NCBI GenBank assembly: GCA_016713405.1
Contig: JADJPF010000004.1
Span: 310,001 to 374,000 of the forward strand
DNA from: Blastocatellia bacterium
GTDB taxonomy: Bacteria; Acidobacteriota; Blastocatellia; Chloracidobacteriales; JADJPF01
DNA length: 64,000 bases
Direction of reading: 5' to 3'
Positions within the stretch are counted from its first letter, which is position 1, and each line of letters opens with the position of its first letter. The notes beneath the pieces are model-generated. The model had not been told where the DNA came from, did no database searches, and worked only from the letters and a program-made list of their open reading frames with translations. The position numbers and the translations under genes are program-made. Of this stretch, positions 53,401-61,403 are shown one piece after another.

Positions 53401-54517
53401 TGGAAAGTTAGAACAAGCTCAAAAAGAGCTAGAAAATACTTTAGAACTAGGAAAACAACTAAAAGACGAGTTACTAAGAGCCAAAGCTTACAATGTGTTA
53501 GCAGAACGTCAGGAAGCCGCTAGTCAATATAATGAAGCAATAGATTATTGCCAAAAAGCTATTGAAATAGCAGATAAACTATCTGATACAGCAGTTAAAG
53601 CCGCTAGCACTTGTTTTATAGGAACTGCCTATGACAGGTTGGGTCAATATGAGACAGCAATAGAAGCTTTTAAGCAAGCAATAGAAATAGCTAAAAGCAC
53701 TCCTAATTTAGTTACAAACGCTACTGCACGACGAGAGTTAGCTTTTACTTTAATTCGTTGTGGCCGCTATCGAGAGGCTTTAAGTTTAGCTAGTGAAGCA
53801 TTAAAACTGTCTCAGTCGTCTAGTGATCGATTAAATGAAATGATAGCTAATTCCATAATGGGACAGATTTATTTTCATCAAGGCGACTTAAAGAAAGCTA
53901 ATGAATATTATGAATCAGCCTTAAAAATGGCTAGTCAGCTAAACCGCCGACGAGGACAAGCTATAGAACTATTTAATATTGGCGAAGTTCACAGAATGCA
54001 AGGTCATTATCGTCAAGCTATAGATTGTATTCAACGATCCTTAGAAATTAGCCGCGAAGTTGGCGAACGTCAATGCGAAGCTTTAGCTAAATTTAGCTTA
54101 GGCTTAATTTACCAAGCCACCGACAGCTTACAACAGGCTTTTGAGACGCTTAACCAAGCCTTACAACAACAACGCGATGTTTCCAATAAAAGTGCGGAAA
54201 CCGCCATAATTTTAGCTTTAGCTGAAATTCATTTAGAACAGAAAAACTTTGAAGAAACAGAATTTTTAGCAAAACAAGCAAGTGAATTAGCGGAAAAATT
54301 AAGTAACCCTACGCTTTCTTGGCGATCACATTTTCTTAATGCTCGCCTTCTTATGGCAAAAGAAGACCTAGAAACAGCTTGCGAAGAACTTCGCTCAAGT
54401 GTTGGTACAATTGAAGCAATGTGTGATGAGCTATCAGAAGGTATTGACCGACAAACCTTTTTAGCTGATAAACATATAGTTTATGATATGCTAACGCAGC
54501 TTATGGAAGGCCAATAA
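50408..54517 (+). CDS. Ser/Thr kinase - GGDEF - AAA ATPase - TPR fusion
   Basis: The 1,369 residues hold four modules. A Hanks-type kinase (about 20-285) has GIGGMAVVYLA, VAVKVL, HRDLKPSN, VDFGVAK and GTPHYMSPEQ. A GGDEF-like domain (about 335-495) starts YDTLTGLYNN, and its active-site motif reads RGDEF near residue 412. A MalT/AAA-type ATPase (about 510-870) starts with FVGRKVELEKL and has Walker A GDTGVGKK near 545 and Walker B CFLEDMQWAD. TPR repeats (about 985-1340) follow. There is no membrane helix, so it is cytoplasmic. It likely combines phosphorylation, nucleotide signalling and a STAND-like switch sensing through its TPRs. Whether the RGDEF variant makes c-di-GMP is open. Confidence 0.93.
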   Translation: MSDDPIYTEDDPLIGRTLDGKYRLEYQVGIGGMAVVYLATRLHIGDSVAVKVLNTGVPLSDVDLQRFELEARSAAKIKHPNIVSIFDFGTTSDGLMYLVMELLEGSSLERELEEKTFLDVDRALELMQPMCEAVNAAHAEGLIHRDLKPSNILLHRLKDGSEIVKVVDFGVAKLTNVNDTAYKERLTKTGYLVGTPHYMSPEQIREQEITLKSDIYSLGVIIYEMLTGCLPFNSDNVIDLLLAHLENSAKPIREITPNIPAGVDEAVLQALSKDPKKRQSSARELYQQIVTSIRGDNTGVTAEHLRHRTTPTTGVHFQQSSGRNTLSKAKRANLMVYDTLTGLYNNVFMNLKLENEISESKLSGDRTAILLFGIDAFKNINQRYGFVVGDLILKEFGSWLEQAFGDGAIVGRYRGDEFIAIFSKTDGKSALQRGQEILEKVKAGLYFAIEGQNAQIQVNCSAGVAQFPGDGENAPDLVEQAHLGMRQAKSTGINQIYWLKQVQTLTSLTASYSFDVFVGRKVELEKLTREFDRTLTNQGRTFCITGDTGVGKKRLAEEFRRRLTGKDVLFLQGRFYESSQAIPYKTIYDSLLAHLSLMIEESFDHVRALFGNLADKIVKDFQEGESFRFFNSTVQTGSEQEKYVIFDYLTKIFVGLAKEHPLVCFLEDMQWADALSLEFLAYLSHNTNHNRVMLVGCARTEGLADKHPLRLWLRNIGRSGAEILQLQPLSEAETAQMVESIFSRIVFPPSAVRLLYRETKGNPYFLVEIVRYLIDENIITFREGVWRCEELENLTLPRSVIDVVEALLGRLDDEILDIFSKAAVIGEEFKFSLLQKVTKLDEDELLDYIDNGLKAQLIKERDNSGSDEIYGFYHSLVQKVLYSRLNRRLRRTLHSQVGQALEKINRSNPNKVAGELGYHFHAAGEYLKSFNFNTEAGLRAWRAHSVDEAQKFLAWASEASDKLGFLPGSDEPEEEPTEEQLRQVADLTLNYGQLLINVGKLEQAQKELENTLELGKQLKDELLRAKAYNVLAERQEAASQYNEAIDYCQKAIEIADKLSDTAVKAASTCFIGTAYDRLGQYETAIEAFKQAIEIAKSTPNLVTNATARRELAFTLIRCGRYREALSLASEALKLSQSSSDRLNEMIANSIMGQIYFHQGDLKKANEYYESALKMASQLNRRRGQAIELFNIGEVHRMQGHYRQAIDCIQRSLEISREVGERQCEALAKFSLGLIYQATDSLQQAFETLNQALQQQRDVSNKSAETAIILALAEIHLEQKNFEETEFLAKQASELAEKLSNPTLSWRSHFLNARLLMAKEDLETACEELRSSVGTIEAMCDELSEGIDRQTFLADKHIVYDMLTQLMEGQ

Positions 54518-54518
54518 G

Positions 54519-54725
54519 CTAACTTTTTGATGGTAAAGAGTTTGGCAACTTACGAGCAGTGCAAACAATAGAAACTCCAAAGGGTAAGTTAATAAACTTA
54601 AACAATAATTGCTCAAAAGCTAAAATTCCTATTAAAAGCTGGTTAACTACATTAGGAAGCTCAATATGAGAAGTTTTTGGATGTGTAGACTTCTTAAATA
54701 TTCCTTGCAGAATACGAATAAACAA
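54519..54725 (-). CDS. C-terminal fragment of a class I methyltransferase (frameshifted)
   Basis: The 68 residues form the hydrophobic C-terminal region that often follows the catalytic domain in membrane-lipid or polyketide-type SAM methyltransferases (NQLLIGILAFEQ, LPFGVSIVCTARK). The first ATG is internal, because the repaired frame continues upstream through SEHDEALHHRRRYAAYELR. Joined to 54850-55278 by removing one base of CC at 54872-54873, it gives a protein of about 252 residues. Confidence 0.7.
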   Translation of the reverse strand: MFIRILQGIFKKSTHPKTSHIELPNVVNQLLIGILAFEQLLFKFINLPFGVSIVCTARKLPNSLPSKS

Positions 54726-54849
54726 AATAGGAAAGAAAAATATAGTAATAAAATAGCTACAACGCTCTATATTAAAGCCTGTTAGGGTTAATTTATTGCG
54801 TAGTTCATAGGCAGCATAGCGGCGGCGATGATGTAAGGCTTCGTCGTGT

Positions 54850-55278
54850 TCACTCCAAAGAAAACCATAAGCCTGGCACTGTTACTAGCAGCATTCCACC
54901 TGGTTTACATACCCTATAAAGTTCCTGCATTGCAGCTAAATCATCATCAATATGCTCTAGTACATCTAGGGCAGTTACAACATCAAAAACATCTGAAGGG
55001 TAAGCAAGAGATTCAACCTTTGATTGGACTAAATTATTTAAGCCTCGACTACGACAAAACTTTATTGCATCGGTAGCCATATCAATACCAAAACTTTTTC
55101 CATATCGGCTAAAAGCAGCTAGATTTGCACCTGTGCCACAACCTACATCAAAAATATTTGGCTCTTTGTGATGAGATGTCTCGATTTTGACAATTTCTTC
55201 TACTAGTGAACGACGAGCAACAAACCACCAATAATCATTTTCTAGCTCAAACATTGTACTATATTCTTGTTGTTCCAT
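54850..55278 (-). CDS. SAM-dependent methyltransferase (class I), N-terminal part (frameshifted)
   Basis: This 142-residue Rossmann-fold methyltransferase part has the SAM motif DVGCGTGANL, the acidic loop SFGIDMATDA, and VTALDVLEHIDDD with KPGGMLLVTVPG. The frame is lost right after VTVPG. Removing one G (plus-strand CC 54872-54873) restores AYGFLWSEHDEALHHRRRY, a very common continuation in this family. The N-terminal YWWFVARRS is also typical. The substrate is unknown, but the glycosylation genes a few kb away suggest a glycan or lipid carrier. It is preceded by a membrane-protein gene 10 bases upstream on the same strand. Confidence 0.85.
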   Translation of the reverse strand: MEQQEYSTMFELENDYWWFVARRSLVEEIVKIETSHHKEPNIFDVGCGTGANLAAFSRYGKSFGIDMATDAIKFCRSRGLNNLVQSKVESLAYPSDVFDVVTALDVLEHIDDDLAAMQELYRVCKPGGMLLVTVPGLWFSLE

Positions 55279-55288
55279 AATTTTTAGC

Positions 55289-56266
55289 CTAATTTTTTTG
55301 ATATGTTTCTAAAACTTGTGTTGGACTCTCGCCTAAAGCCTCTCTAGCTTTTAAGTAAACTAATATCATACTTAGTGCAAGTATTGGATAAATAAAGCTA
55401 TTAATCAAGGCAGAAATAAATAAAGAAATTTGTTTTGCTGCTCCAAGATTAGCTAACATTATACTAAGAGTTGTGTCTAAACCTAGTAGTTTAGTAAAAG
55501 CTATTGTAAAGCTAGCATTGATAAAATAGGGAAGAAATATTGTTAGAAAAAATAGTTTATTTACTAACGATTTTACTTCATTAACTAATAATTTAGAATT
55601 TTTTAATGGTATAACATTAGTAACATTTTCTATTATAGTTATAGGAATATATAAATAGTATTTTTTGATGAAAAATGCAGCAATAATTATAGAAATAATT
55701 TCTGTAAAATAATAAGTAATAGGATATAAATTATGAATTATTTTATCTAAATAAATACTATTTATTTTATCATTTAAGTTTTCTGCAAAAATAAGAGTTT
55801 CTAAGTCAATAGATTGCTGTATTATACTAAATGATAATGGTATAAGTAAAAGTAAATGAACAAGTTGTTGAACAGTTATAAAATAAAGAAAAAATATTAC
55901 AAATGTTTTAGCAAAATTAAATGAATATTTTTGAAATAATTTTGAAATACTAATAAAATTAGTATCTCTATTAGTTAATATTTGTAGTCCAAGAATTGTT
56001 AGTATTAAATATATAGTTGGTTCAGTAAATTGAGAAATAGTTAAAGTTAAAATGCTAAATAAAAAAGATAAAATATCTAATAAAATAAAAGAACTAATAT
56101 CATTAACCTTAATAAAATAAATTATTATTTGTACACCTGTTAAAAATAGAAGTGGAAGAAAAGTCATTAAAGTAAATCTAAAAAAACTAGCAAAATTATT
56201 TTTATAATAATTAAAAGCTTGGCCTAAAACGGCTTTTGCATTGGTTAATTCAGCTAATTTTTCCAC
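55289..56266 (-). CDS. polytopic membrane protein, unknown function
   Basis: The 325 residues include about six long hydrophobic helices (near 25-55, 65-85, 90-150, 185-210, 230-260 and 280-305) and are very rich in Ile, Phe and Leu with AT-rich codons. The layout resembles membrane proteins of the glycerophosphodiester-phosphodiesterase-membrane-domain/DUF-type group, but there is no clear signature, so the name is left open. It ends 10 bases before the methyltransferase start and is probably in its operon. Confidence 0.6.
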   Translation of the reverse strand: MEKLAELTNAKAVLGQAFNYYKNNFASFFRFTLMTFLPLLFLTGVQIIIYFIKVNDISSFILLDILSFLFSILTLTISQFTEPTIYLILTILGLQILTNRDTNFISISKLFQKYSFNFAKTFVIFFLYFITVQQLVHLLLLIPLSFSIIQQSIDLETLIFAENLNDKINSIYLDKIIHNLYPITYYFTEIISIIIAAFFIKKYYLYIPITIIENVTNVIPLKNSKLLVNEVKSLVNKLFFLTIFLPYFINASFTIAFTKLLGLDTTLSIMLANLGAAKQISLFISALINSFIYPILALSMILVYLKAREALGESPTQVLETYQKN

Positions 56267-56341
56267 TAAATTAAACTCCTTTCGCTGAGGAAACTTAAAA
56301 TAATTATTCGGACAAACTTTTACTAAAAACCCATATGAAAT

Positions 56342-56350
56342 TGTTATAAT
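56342..56350 (+). promoter_or_regulatory. extended -10 promoter candidate for the cyclotransferase gene
   Basis: TGTTATAAT at 56342-56350 fits an extended -10 element (TGnTATAAT), 37 bases before the ATG at 56388. No good -35 is seen at 17 bases; extended -10 promoters can do without one. Confidence 0.4.
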
Positions 56351-56387
56351 TCGTTTTTTATTTTATTGCAAACATGGAATCTAAAAA

Positions 56388-57221
56388 ATGACAATATCAG
56401 CTTATAGATTAATTTTATTATTATCAATCATTACAATTCTTACATTTCTTTTTATTGCTTGTACTAATGCACAACAGCAACAAATTCAAGTAGGACAAGT
56501 AGTTTCAATTGGTGAGAGTATGACTGGAAAATATACTTATGAAATTGTTAATAGTTGGCCGCATGACATAGACGCTTTTACACAAGGTTTAATCTTTCAT
56601 GAAGGTGTTTTATATGAAAGTACAGGACTACAAGGAATGTCTTCCCTACGTAGAGTTGAGCTAGAAACCGGCAAAGTGCAGAAAAAGATTGATGTTCCTA
56701 ATCCCTACTTTGCCGAAGGAATGACGATTTTTCAAGGAAAAGTTTATCAATTAACTTGGACACATAATAAAGGCTTTGTTTATGATTTGGGGAGTTTTGA
56801 AAAAGAAAAGGAATTTTCCTATTCTGGCGAAGGTTGGGGATTAACTAACGATGGTAAAAGCCTGATACTTAGTGATGGTACAAATAAAATTCGTTTTATT
56901 GATCCTTTTACTTTTGAAGTGCTTAAAACTATCACAGTTAAAGAAGGCCAAATGCCTATTACAAGCATTAATGAGCTTGAGTATATTAAAGGGCTGATTT
57001 ATGCCAACATTTGGCAAACTGACCGAATAGTAATAATTGACCCAAATAGCGGGGATGTTACCGGTAGTATTGATTTAACAGGGCTACTTTCACCAACAGA
57101 TCGAGCTATGAACCCTGATGTATTAAATGGAATTGCTTATGACTCAGCAAAAGACCGGCTTTTTGTTACTGGAAAACTTTGGCCTAAAATATTTGAAATT
57201 AAACTAAAAAAGAAAGCTTAA
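56388..57221 (+). CDS. glutaminyl-peptide cyclotransferase (glutamine cyclotransferase family)
   Basis: The 277 residues begin with a lipoprotein-like signal (hydrophobic to residue 24, lipobox FIAC, Cys25), so the enzyme probably sits lipid-anchored in the periplasm or on the outer surface. The rest is the five-bladed propeller of the plant/bacterial glutaminyl cyclotransferase family: WPHDIDAFTQGLIFHEG, YESTGLQGMSSLRRVEL, GEGWGLTNDGKSLILSDG, LEYIKGLIYANIW and NGIAYDSAKDRLFVTGK. It turns N-terminal Gln into pyroglutamate. It is monocistronic, with a terminator at 57279-57318. Confidence 0.92.
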   Translation: MTISAYRLILLLSIITILTFLFIACTNAQQQQIQVGQVVSIGESMTGKYTYEIVNSWPHDIDAFTQGLIFHEGVLYESTGLQGMSSLRRVELETGKVQKKIDVPNPYFAEGMTIFQGKVYQLTWTHNKGFVYDLGSFEKEKEFSYSGEGWGLTNDGKSLILSDGTNKIRFIDPFTFEVLKTITVKEGQMPITSINELEYIKGLIYANIWQTDRIVIIDPNSGDVTGSIDLTGLLSPTDRAMNPDVLNGIAYDSAKDRLFVTGKLWPKIFEIKLKKKA

Positions 57222-57278
57222 AGTTTAGTTAAGCTCTCTAAAAAAACTTTAACTTAAATTGTTATCAGATAAATAAAG

Positions 57279-57318
57279 ACTCACAAACAACATAGGTTTT
57301 ACTTTATTGTTTGTGAGT
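57279..57318. terminator. bidirectional intrinsic terminator
   Basis: An 11-bp stem, ACTCACAAACA (57279-57289) with TGTTTGTGAGT (57308-57318), is followed by a T-rich run on the plus strand and has an A/T-rich flank on the other. It lies between the convergent cyclotransferase gene and the 143-residue protein gene. Confidence 0.75.
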
Positions 57319-57346
57319 TTTTATTTATTTTTAATATTTTACTTTA

Positions 57347-57778
57347 TTATTTTTTAGTTTTTCTTTTTTTAGCGGCTGGTTTTTCTTCTTCGGTTTCTAC
57401 AACAGCCACTACTATTTGTGGATTGTCTGATGCTGGAGCTAATACTAATGAATATCTATCAGAATTTACTATATTATATTTAACATCTTGTGTAATTGTT
57501 TTGCTCACATCACTATAAGATAAACTATATTTTCCAATATTTACACCAGCAATCTTAAACTTTCCTTGCTCTGATTGTTCAAATGCTAAACCAAAATTAT
57601 CTTTATCTACATAGAGCTTAAAAGGTTTATTTAGGTCTAGATTTTTCATTCTATTTAGATTTTCTACACCGCTTTTGGTAAATCTTAATATACCTACGCC
57701 TTTTTCATTGACTCTATATATTGCATCTACATTAGCTCTGCGAGTATCTGAAGTTTTTTGTATTTCTGTAAAGCCCAT
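57347..57778 (-). CDS. 143-aa protein of unknown function with Lys-rich tail
   Basis: The product is soluble, mixed alpha/beta, with no signal peptide, and ends in a basic AAKKRKTKK tail that could contact nucleic acid. No recognised domain is present. The ATG is preceded by an AGGAG-like site (TAGGAGC on the minus strand). It is monocistronic and faces the long AT-rich region at 57779-58250. Confidence 0.5.
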   Translation of the reverse strand: MGFTEIQKTSDTRRANVDAIYRVNEKGVGILRFTKSGVENLNRMKNLDLNKPFKLYVDKDNFGLAFEQSEQGKFKIAGVNIGKYSLSYSDVSKTITQDVKYNIVNSDRYSLVLAPASDNPQIVVAVVETEEEKPAAKKRKTKK

Positions 57779-58250
57779 TTTTTATGCTCCTATTTTGTGG
57801 TTAATTATATTAGATAAGTACGCATATAATATATTAACTTTTATTTCTTTACTACTATCTTTTGCATAAAAATAATAAATTATCTTTATAATTAAATATT
57901 ATTTGCTTTATTAACTCTTTATTATATTTGCTATAACCAATTTTAAACGTAAACTTACTATACTTTTACTAGCAAATTTATTGTATTTTTAGCCTATTTT
58001 ATACTAGTTATTTAGCTATGATCACATAGTTAAAGACTTAATATATTCTAGTAATATTCAAAAAATATACTTGGTTTCTATACTTGGACTAGTGTTTATA
58101 ATTATATTATTAGATTAATAATACTGATCACAATGCTGATCACAAATCTATAGGTTAGAAAAATTTCTCGCTTAGACCTTACTATTTTTAGTATTTTCTG
58201 GCAATATCTTATCTCTTATCTATTCTTATTTATCTATTGAAGGAATATTA
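57779..58250. promoter_or_regulatory. 472-base AT-rich region with three TGATCACA boxes
   Basis: No ORF is supported. TGATCACA occurs at 58019-58026, 58125-58132 and 58137-58144, the last two being TGATCACAA repeats starting 12 bases apart. They lie upstream of the glycosyltransferase cluster and look like operator sites. The first is flanked by CTATG / CATAG arms. An AAGGAA site precedes the glycosyltransferase ATG at 58251. Confidence 0.45.
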
Positions 58251-59429
58251 ATGCTTTCTGGTCACTCAATAATTTGTTTTGCTGGTGAAGATTGGTGGTA
58301 TCACCATCCACACTCTAAAAACCATATAATGAAGCGTTTAGCTCGTAATAATAAAGTAATGTTTATTAATTCTATTTCTATGGGGTTGCCAAGTGTTCGT
58401 AGCAAAGATTTTTTTGCCAAAGTTCGCCGTAAACTTAAAAGCTACTTAAAATTTGTTCGCCGTTCTCCAGAAGGTATTTGGGTTGTTACTCCTATTGTCA
58501 CCCCGTTTTTTTCTAGTCAGTGGGGAAGAACTCTAAATAAATGGTTGCTTATTATTCAACTTCGTATCTTAATGATTCTTCTAGGCTTTAGTAACCCTAT
58601 ACTTTGGATTGCTATCCCTACTGCTAAGGATATTGTTGGACGATTAGGAGAAAAATTATTAATTTATCAAGTGTCTGATAAATACGAAGCTAATGATATG
58701 GATCATGGTGCGCGAGGTGGGCTAATTCGCTCACTTCACGATGAGTTACAGGACAAAGCAGCAATTATTTACTATTCTGGAAAAAAGCTTTTTGGGGAGG
58801 CTAAATATAAAGAAAAGTCTTATTTACTTGAACAAGCTGTTGATTTTGAGCATTTTTCTGCTGTAACAGCAAAAAGTTTTCCTATCCCTAGCGAGTTTCA
58901 ACCAATTAAAAAGCCTATACTTGGCTATTTTGGAGCAATTGAAAGCTGGTTAGTTGACCAAGACCTAATCCGATATGTTAGCCAGCGTCGTCCAGACTGG
59001 CAATGGGTGTTTATTGGCTTAAAAACAACACCTTTAACTGTAGAAGGTTTACCAAATGTGCATATGCTAGGGTCAAAAAATTATTATGACCTACCTGCTT
59101 ATGCTGCACAATTTAGTGTTTGTGTTTTGCCTTGGGTGACAAATAATGAATTTGTTAATTATGGAAGTGCTATAAAAGTTCGTGAGTACCTAGCTACAGG
59201 TAAACCAGTTGTAATTACACCGCTTTATGAATATGAAGAGCTAGATGGAATTTTGCGTATTGCACGAGGCTATGACCATTTTATTGAGCTTGTAGAGCAG
59301 GCGTTAAAAGAAAATGACTTAGCCGCTAAAACTCAACGTCAAGCAACGGTTGTTAACTCAACTTGGGATGTGCGTACCGAACAAGTTTGCACTTTAATAG
59401 AAGAAAAACTACAAGCTAGTAAAAAATAG
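58251..59429 (+). CDS. glycosyltransferase (GT-B fold, TuaH-like)
   Basis: The 392 residues fit a two-domain GT-B glycosyltransferase: CFAGEDWWYHHPHSKNHIM at the N-terminus, IYQVSDKYEAN between domains, and a C-terminal donor-binding domain with LGYFGAIESWLV, WQWVFIGLK, NVHMLGSKNYYDLPAYAAQ and VREYLATGKPVV. The enzyme is cytoplasmic or membrane-associated and adds a sugar to a lipid carrier or polysaccharide. It leads a plus-strand cluster with asparagine synthase, methyltransferase and GT39-like genes, which together look like surface-glycan assembly. Confidence 0.85.
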   Translation: MLSGHSIICFAGEDWWYHHPHSKNHIMKRLARNNKVMFINSISMGLPSVRSKDFFAKVRRKLKSYLKFVRRSPEGIWVVTPIVTPFFSSQWGRTLNKWLLIIQLRILMILLGFSNPILWIAIPTAKDIVGRLGEKLLIYQVSDKYEANDMDHGARGGLIRSLHDELQDKAAIIYYSGKKLFGEAKYKEKSYLLEQAVDFEHFSAVTAKSFPIPSEFQPIKKPILGYFGAIESWLVDQDLIRYVSQRRPDWQWVFIGLKTTPLTVEGLPNVHMLGSKNYYDLPAYAAQFSVCVLPWVTNNEFVNYGSAIKVREYLATGKPVVITPLYEYEELDGILRIARGYDHFIELVEQALKENDLAAKTQRQATVVNSTWDVRTEQVCTLIEEKLQASKK

Positions 59430-59493
59430 CTTATTGAACTAACAAAAGGTTTTGCTAGTTTAACCATTCCAAAAACTAATCAAAAGGTTGTTT

Positions 59494-61398
59494 ATGTGTG
59501 GAATTTGTGGTTTAGTCGGTCAGGCTGAGAGTCAAAAGCTTGGTGCTATGTTAAAAACAATTGATCATCGTGGGCCAGATGATTTTGGCTCTTATATTAG
59601 CGAAACTTCTACAGGTGAAACCATAGGCTTAGGGCATAAACGCCTGTCAATTATTGATTTATCTCCAGCAGGGCATCAGCCAATGTCATCTTTAGATGGG
59701 CGTATCTGGTTAGTTTTTAATGGGGAAATTTATAATTATTTAGAACTTCGCCAAGATTTAATTACTCGTGGACATCGCTTTCGCTCAAATACAGATTCAG
59801 AAGTAATTATTGCTGCTTATCAAGAATGGGGTGAAAAGTGTGTTTTACGCTTTAATGGAATGTTTGCTTTTGCCATTTGGGATAGTCGAACAGAAAAACT
59901 TTTTATTGCTCGTGACCCACTAGGAATTAAACCTGTTTATTATGCTCAAACTAAACAAGGTTTTGCTTTTGCTTCTGAAATTAAAGCCTTGTTAACTTTA
60001 GATATACCTAGAGAAATAAACTTAAGCTCACTTAATCAGTATTTAACTTTTCTTTGGGTTCCAGATCCTAAAACTCTTTTTCAGGGTATTTATAAACTTG
60101 CACCCGGACATTATTTAACCTACCAGCAAGGACACTTGGACATTAAAGAATATTGGGATATTAAATTTAATGAAGACCATAGCCAAAGCGAAAAATATTG
60201 GTCAGAAGCAGTTTTAGAAACCTTAAAGCGTTCTGTTAAACGCCAAATGGTTAGCGATGTCCCGCTAGGGGCTTTTCTATCAGGTGGGGTTGATTCTTCT
60301 AGCCTTGTTGCTCTAATGGGTAAAGAAGTAGAGCAACAAATTACAACTTATACTATAGGTTTTACTAGCGAAGATTTAAGCTATGATGTAATTCCTGATG
60401 ATGTTAAATATGCTAGAGAAGTAGGAAAATTATTTAATACTAATTACCAGGAATCTATTCTAAAACCAGAAGTTTTTGACCTACTTCCTAAGTTAATTTG
60501 GCATATGGACGAGCCAATTGCAGATCCAGCAATTATTACTAGCTATTTAATTTGTCGTGCTGCGCGGGAGACTTTAACAGTTTTGCTTAGTGGAATGGGA
60601 GGAGATGAGGTTTTTTCCGGCTATCCTAGGCATTTAGCAATAAAATTAGCAGAAATTTATAATTTAGTTCCTCGCTCAATTACTCAGCCTGTAGTTTCAT
60701 CTCTGCCCGCTTCAATGCCAGGAAAATTTAACGCATTATTTCGCAATCTACAAAAACTAGCAAAATCAGCTTATTTGCCTTTTCAAGACCGCTATTTGGG
60801 CTATGGAACATATTTTACAGATCCAGAAAAACAAAAGCTTTATAGCAAAGATCTAAAAGAGCAGACAGCAAAATTTAATGCTTATGAACAGCATCAACAT
60901 TTTTATAAGAGAGTTAAAGATGAGCATTGGATTAATCAAATGCTTTATATTGACTTAAAATTATTTTTACCTTGTTTAAATTTAACCTATACAGATAAAA
61001 CCAGTATGGCAACATCTTTAGAAGTGCGCGTACCTTATTTAGACCAAGAATTAGTGGATTTAACTATGCGTATTCCAGCAGAACTAAAGTTGCGACGCTT
61101 TACCCGAAAGTATATACTCAAACGCGCTCTTGAAGGAGTGTTACCAAAGTCAATTATTCATCGAAAAAAAGCTGGTTTTAGCGCACCGCTTCGCGCCTGG
61201 TTAAGACGTGACCTAGCAGAACTAGTAGCAGAACTACTTTCCCCTAAAAAAATAGCATCTCGAGGCTATTTTGACCCAGCAGAAGTTCAGCGAGTAATTG
61301 AAGCCAATAATCAAGGCAGAGAAGATAATAGCTTAAAAATTTTTCAACTATTAACTTTTGAACTTTGGTATCAAAGATTTATTGAAAATAGGAATTAG
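59494..61398 (+). CDS. asnB: asparagine synthase (glutamine-hydrolysing)
   Basis: I start at MCGICGLVG (59494) because Cys2 must be N-terminal; an upstream in-frame TTG adds two residues without support, and an AAGG site lies six bases before the ATG. The 634 residues comprise a glutaminase domain (about 1-200, HRGPDDFG, NGEIYNYLELR) and the synthetase domain with the ATP pyrophosphate loop SGGVDSSSL and SGMGGDEVFSGY. Members in glycan clusters often transfer amides to sugars or carrier-linked acids rather than making free asparagine, and the neighbours favour that reading here. Confidence 0.88.
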   Translation: MCGICGLVGQAESQKLGAMLKTIDHRGPDDFGSYISETSTGETIGLGHKRLSIIDLSPAGHQPMSSLDGRIWLVFNGEIYNYLELRQDLITRGHRFRSNTDSEVIIAAYQEWGEKCVLRFNGMFAFAIWDSRTEKLFIARDPLGIKPVYYAQTKQGFAFASEIKALLTLDIPREINLSSLNQYLTFLWVPDPKTLFQGIYKLAPGHYLTYQQGHLDIKEYWDIKFNEDHSQSEKYWSEAVLETLKRSVKRQMVSDVPLGAFLSGGVDSSSLVALMGKEVEQQITTYTIGFTSEDLSYDVIPDDVKYAREVGKLFNTNYQESILKPEVFDLLPKLIWHMDEPIADPAIITSYLICRAARETLTVLLSGMGGDEVFSGYPRHLAIKLAEIYNLVPRSITQPVVSSLPASMPGKFNALFRNLQKLAKSAYLPFQDRYLGYGTYFTDPEKQKLYSKDLKEQTAKFNAYEQHQHFYKRVKDEHWINQMLYIDLKLFLPCLNLTYTDKTSMATSLEVRVPYLDQELVDLTMRIPAELKLRRFTRKYILKRALEGVLPKSIIHRKKAGFSAPLRAWLRRDLAELVAELLSPKKIASRGYFDPAEVQRVIEANNQGREDNSLKIFQLLTFELWYQRFIENRN

Positions 61399-61403
61399 TA
61401 TTT

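Noticed and set aside
59488..59493. Upstream TTG start for the asparagine synthase
   Set aside because: It would bury Cys2, the glutaminase nucleophile; the ATG at 59494 has a well-placed ribosome site.
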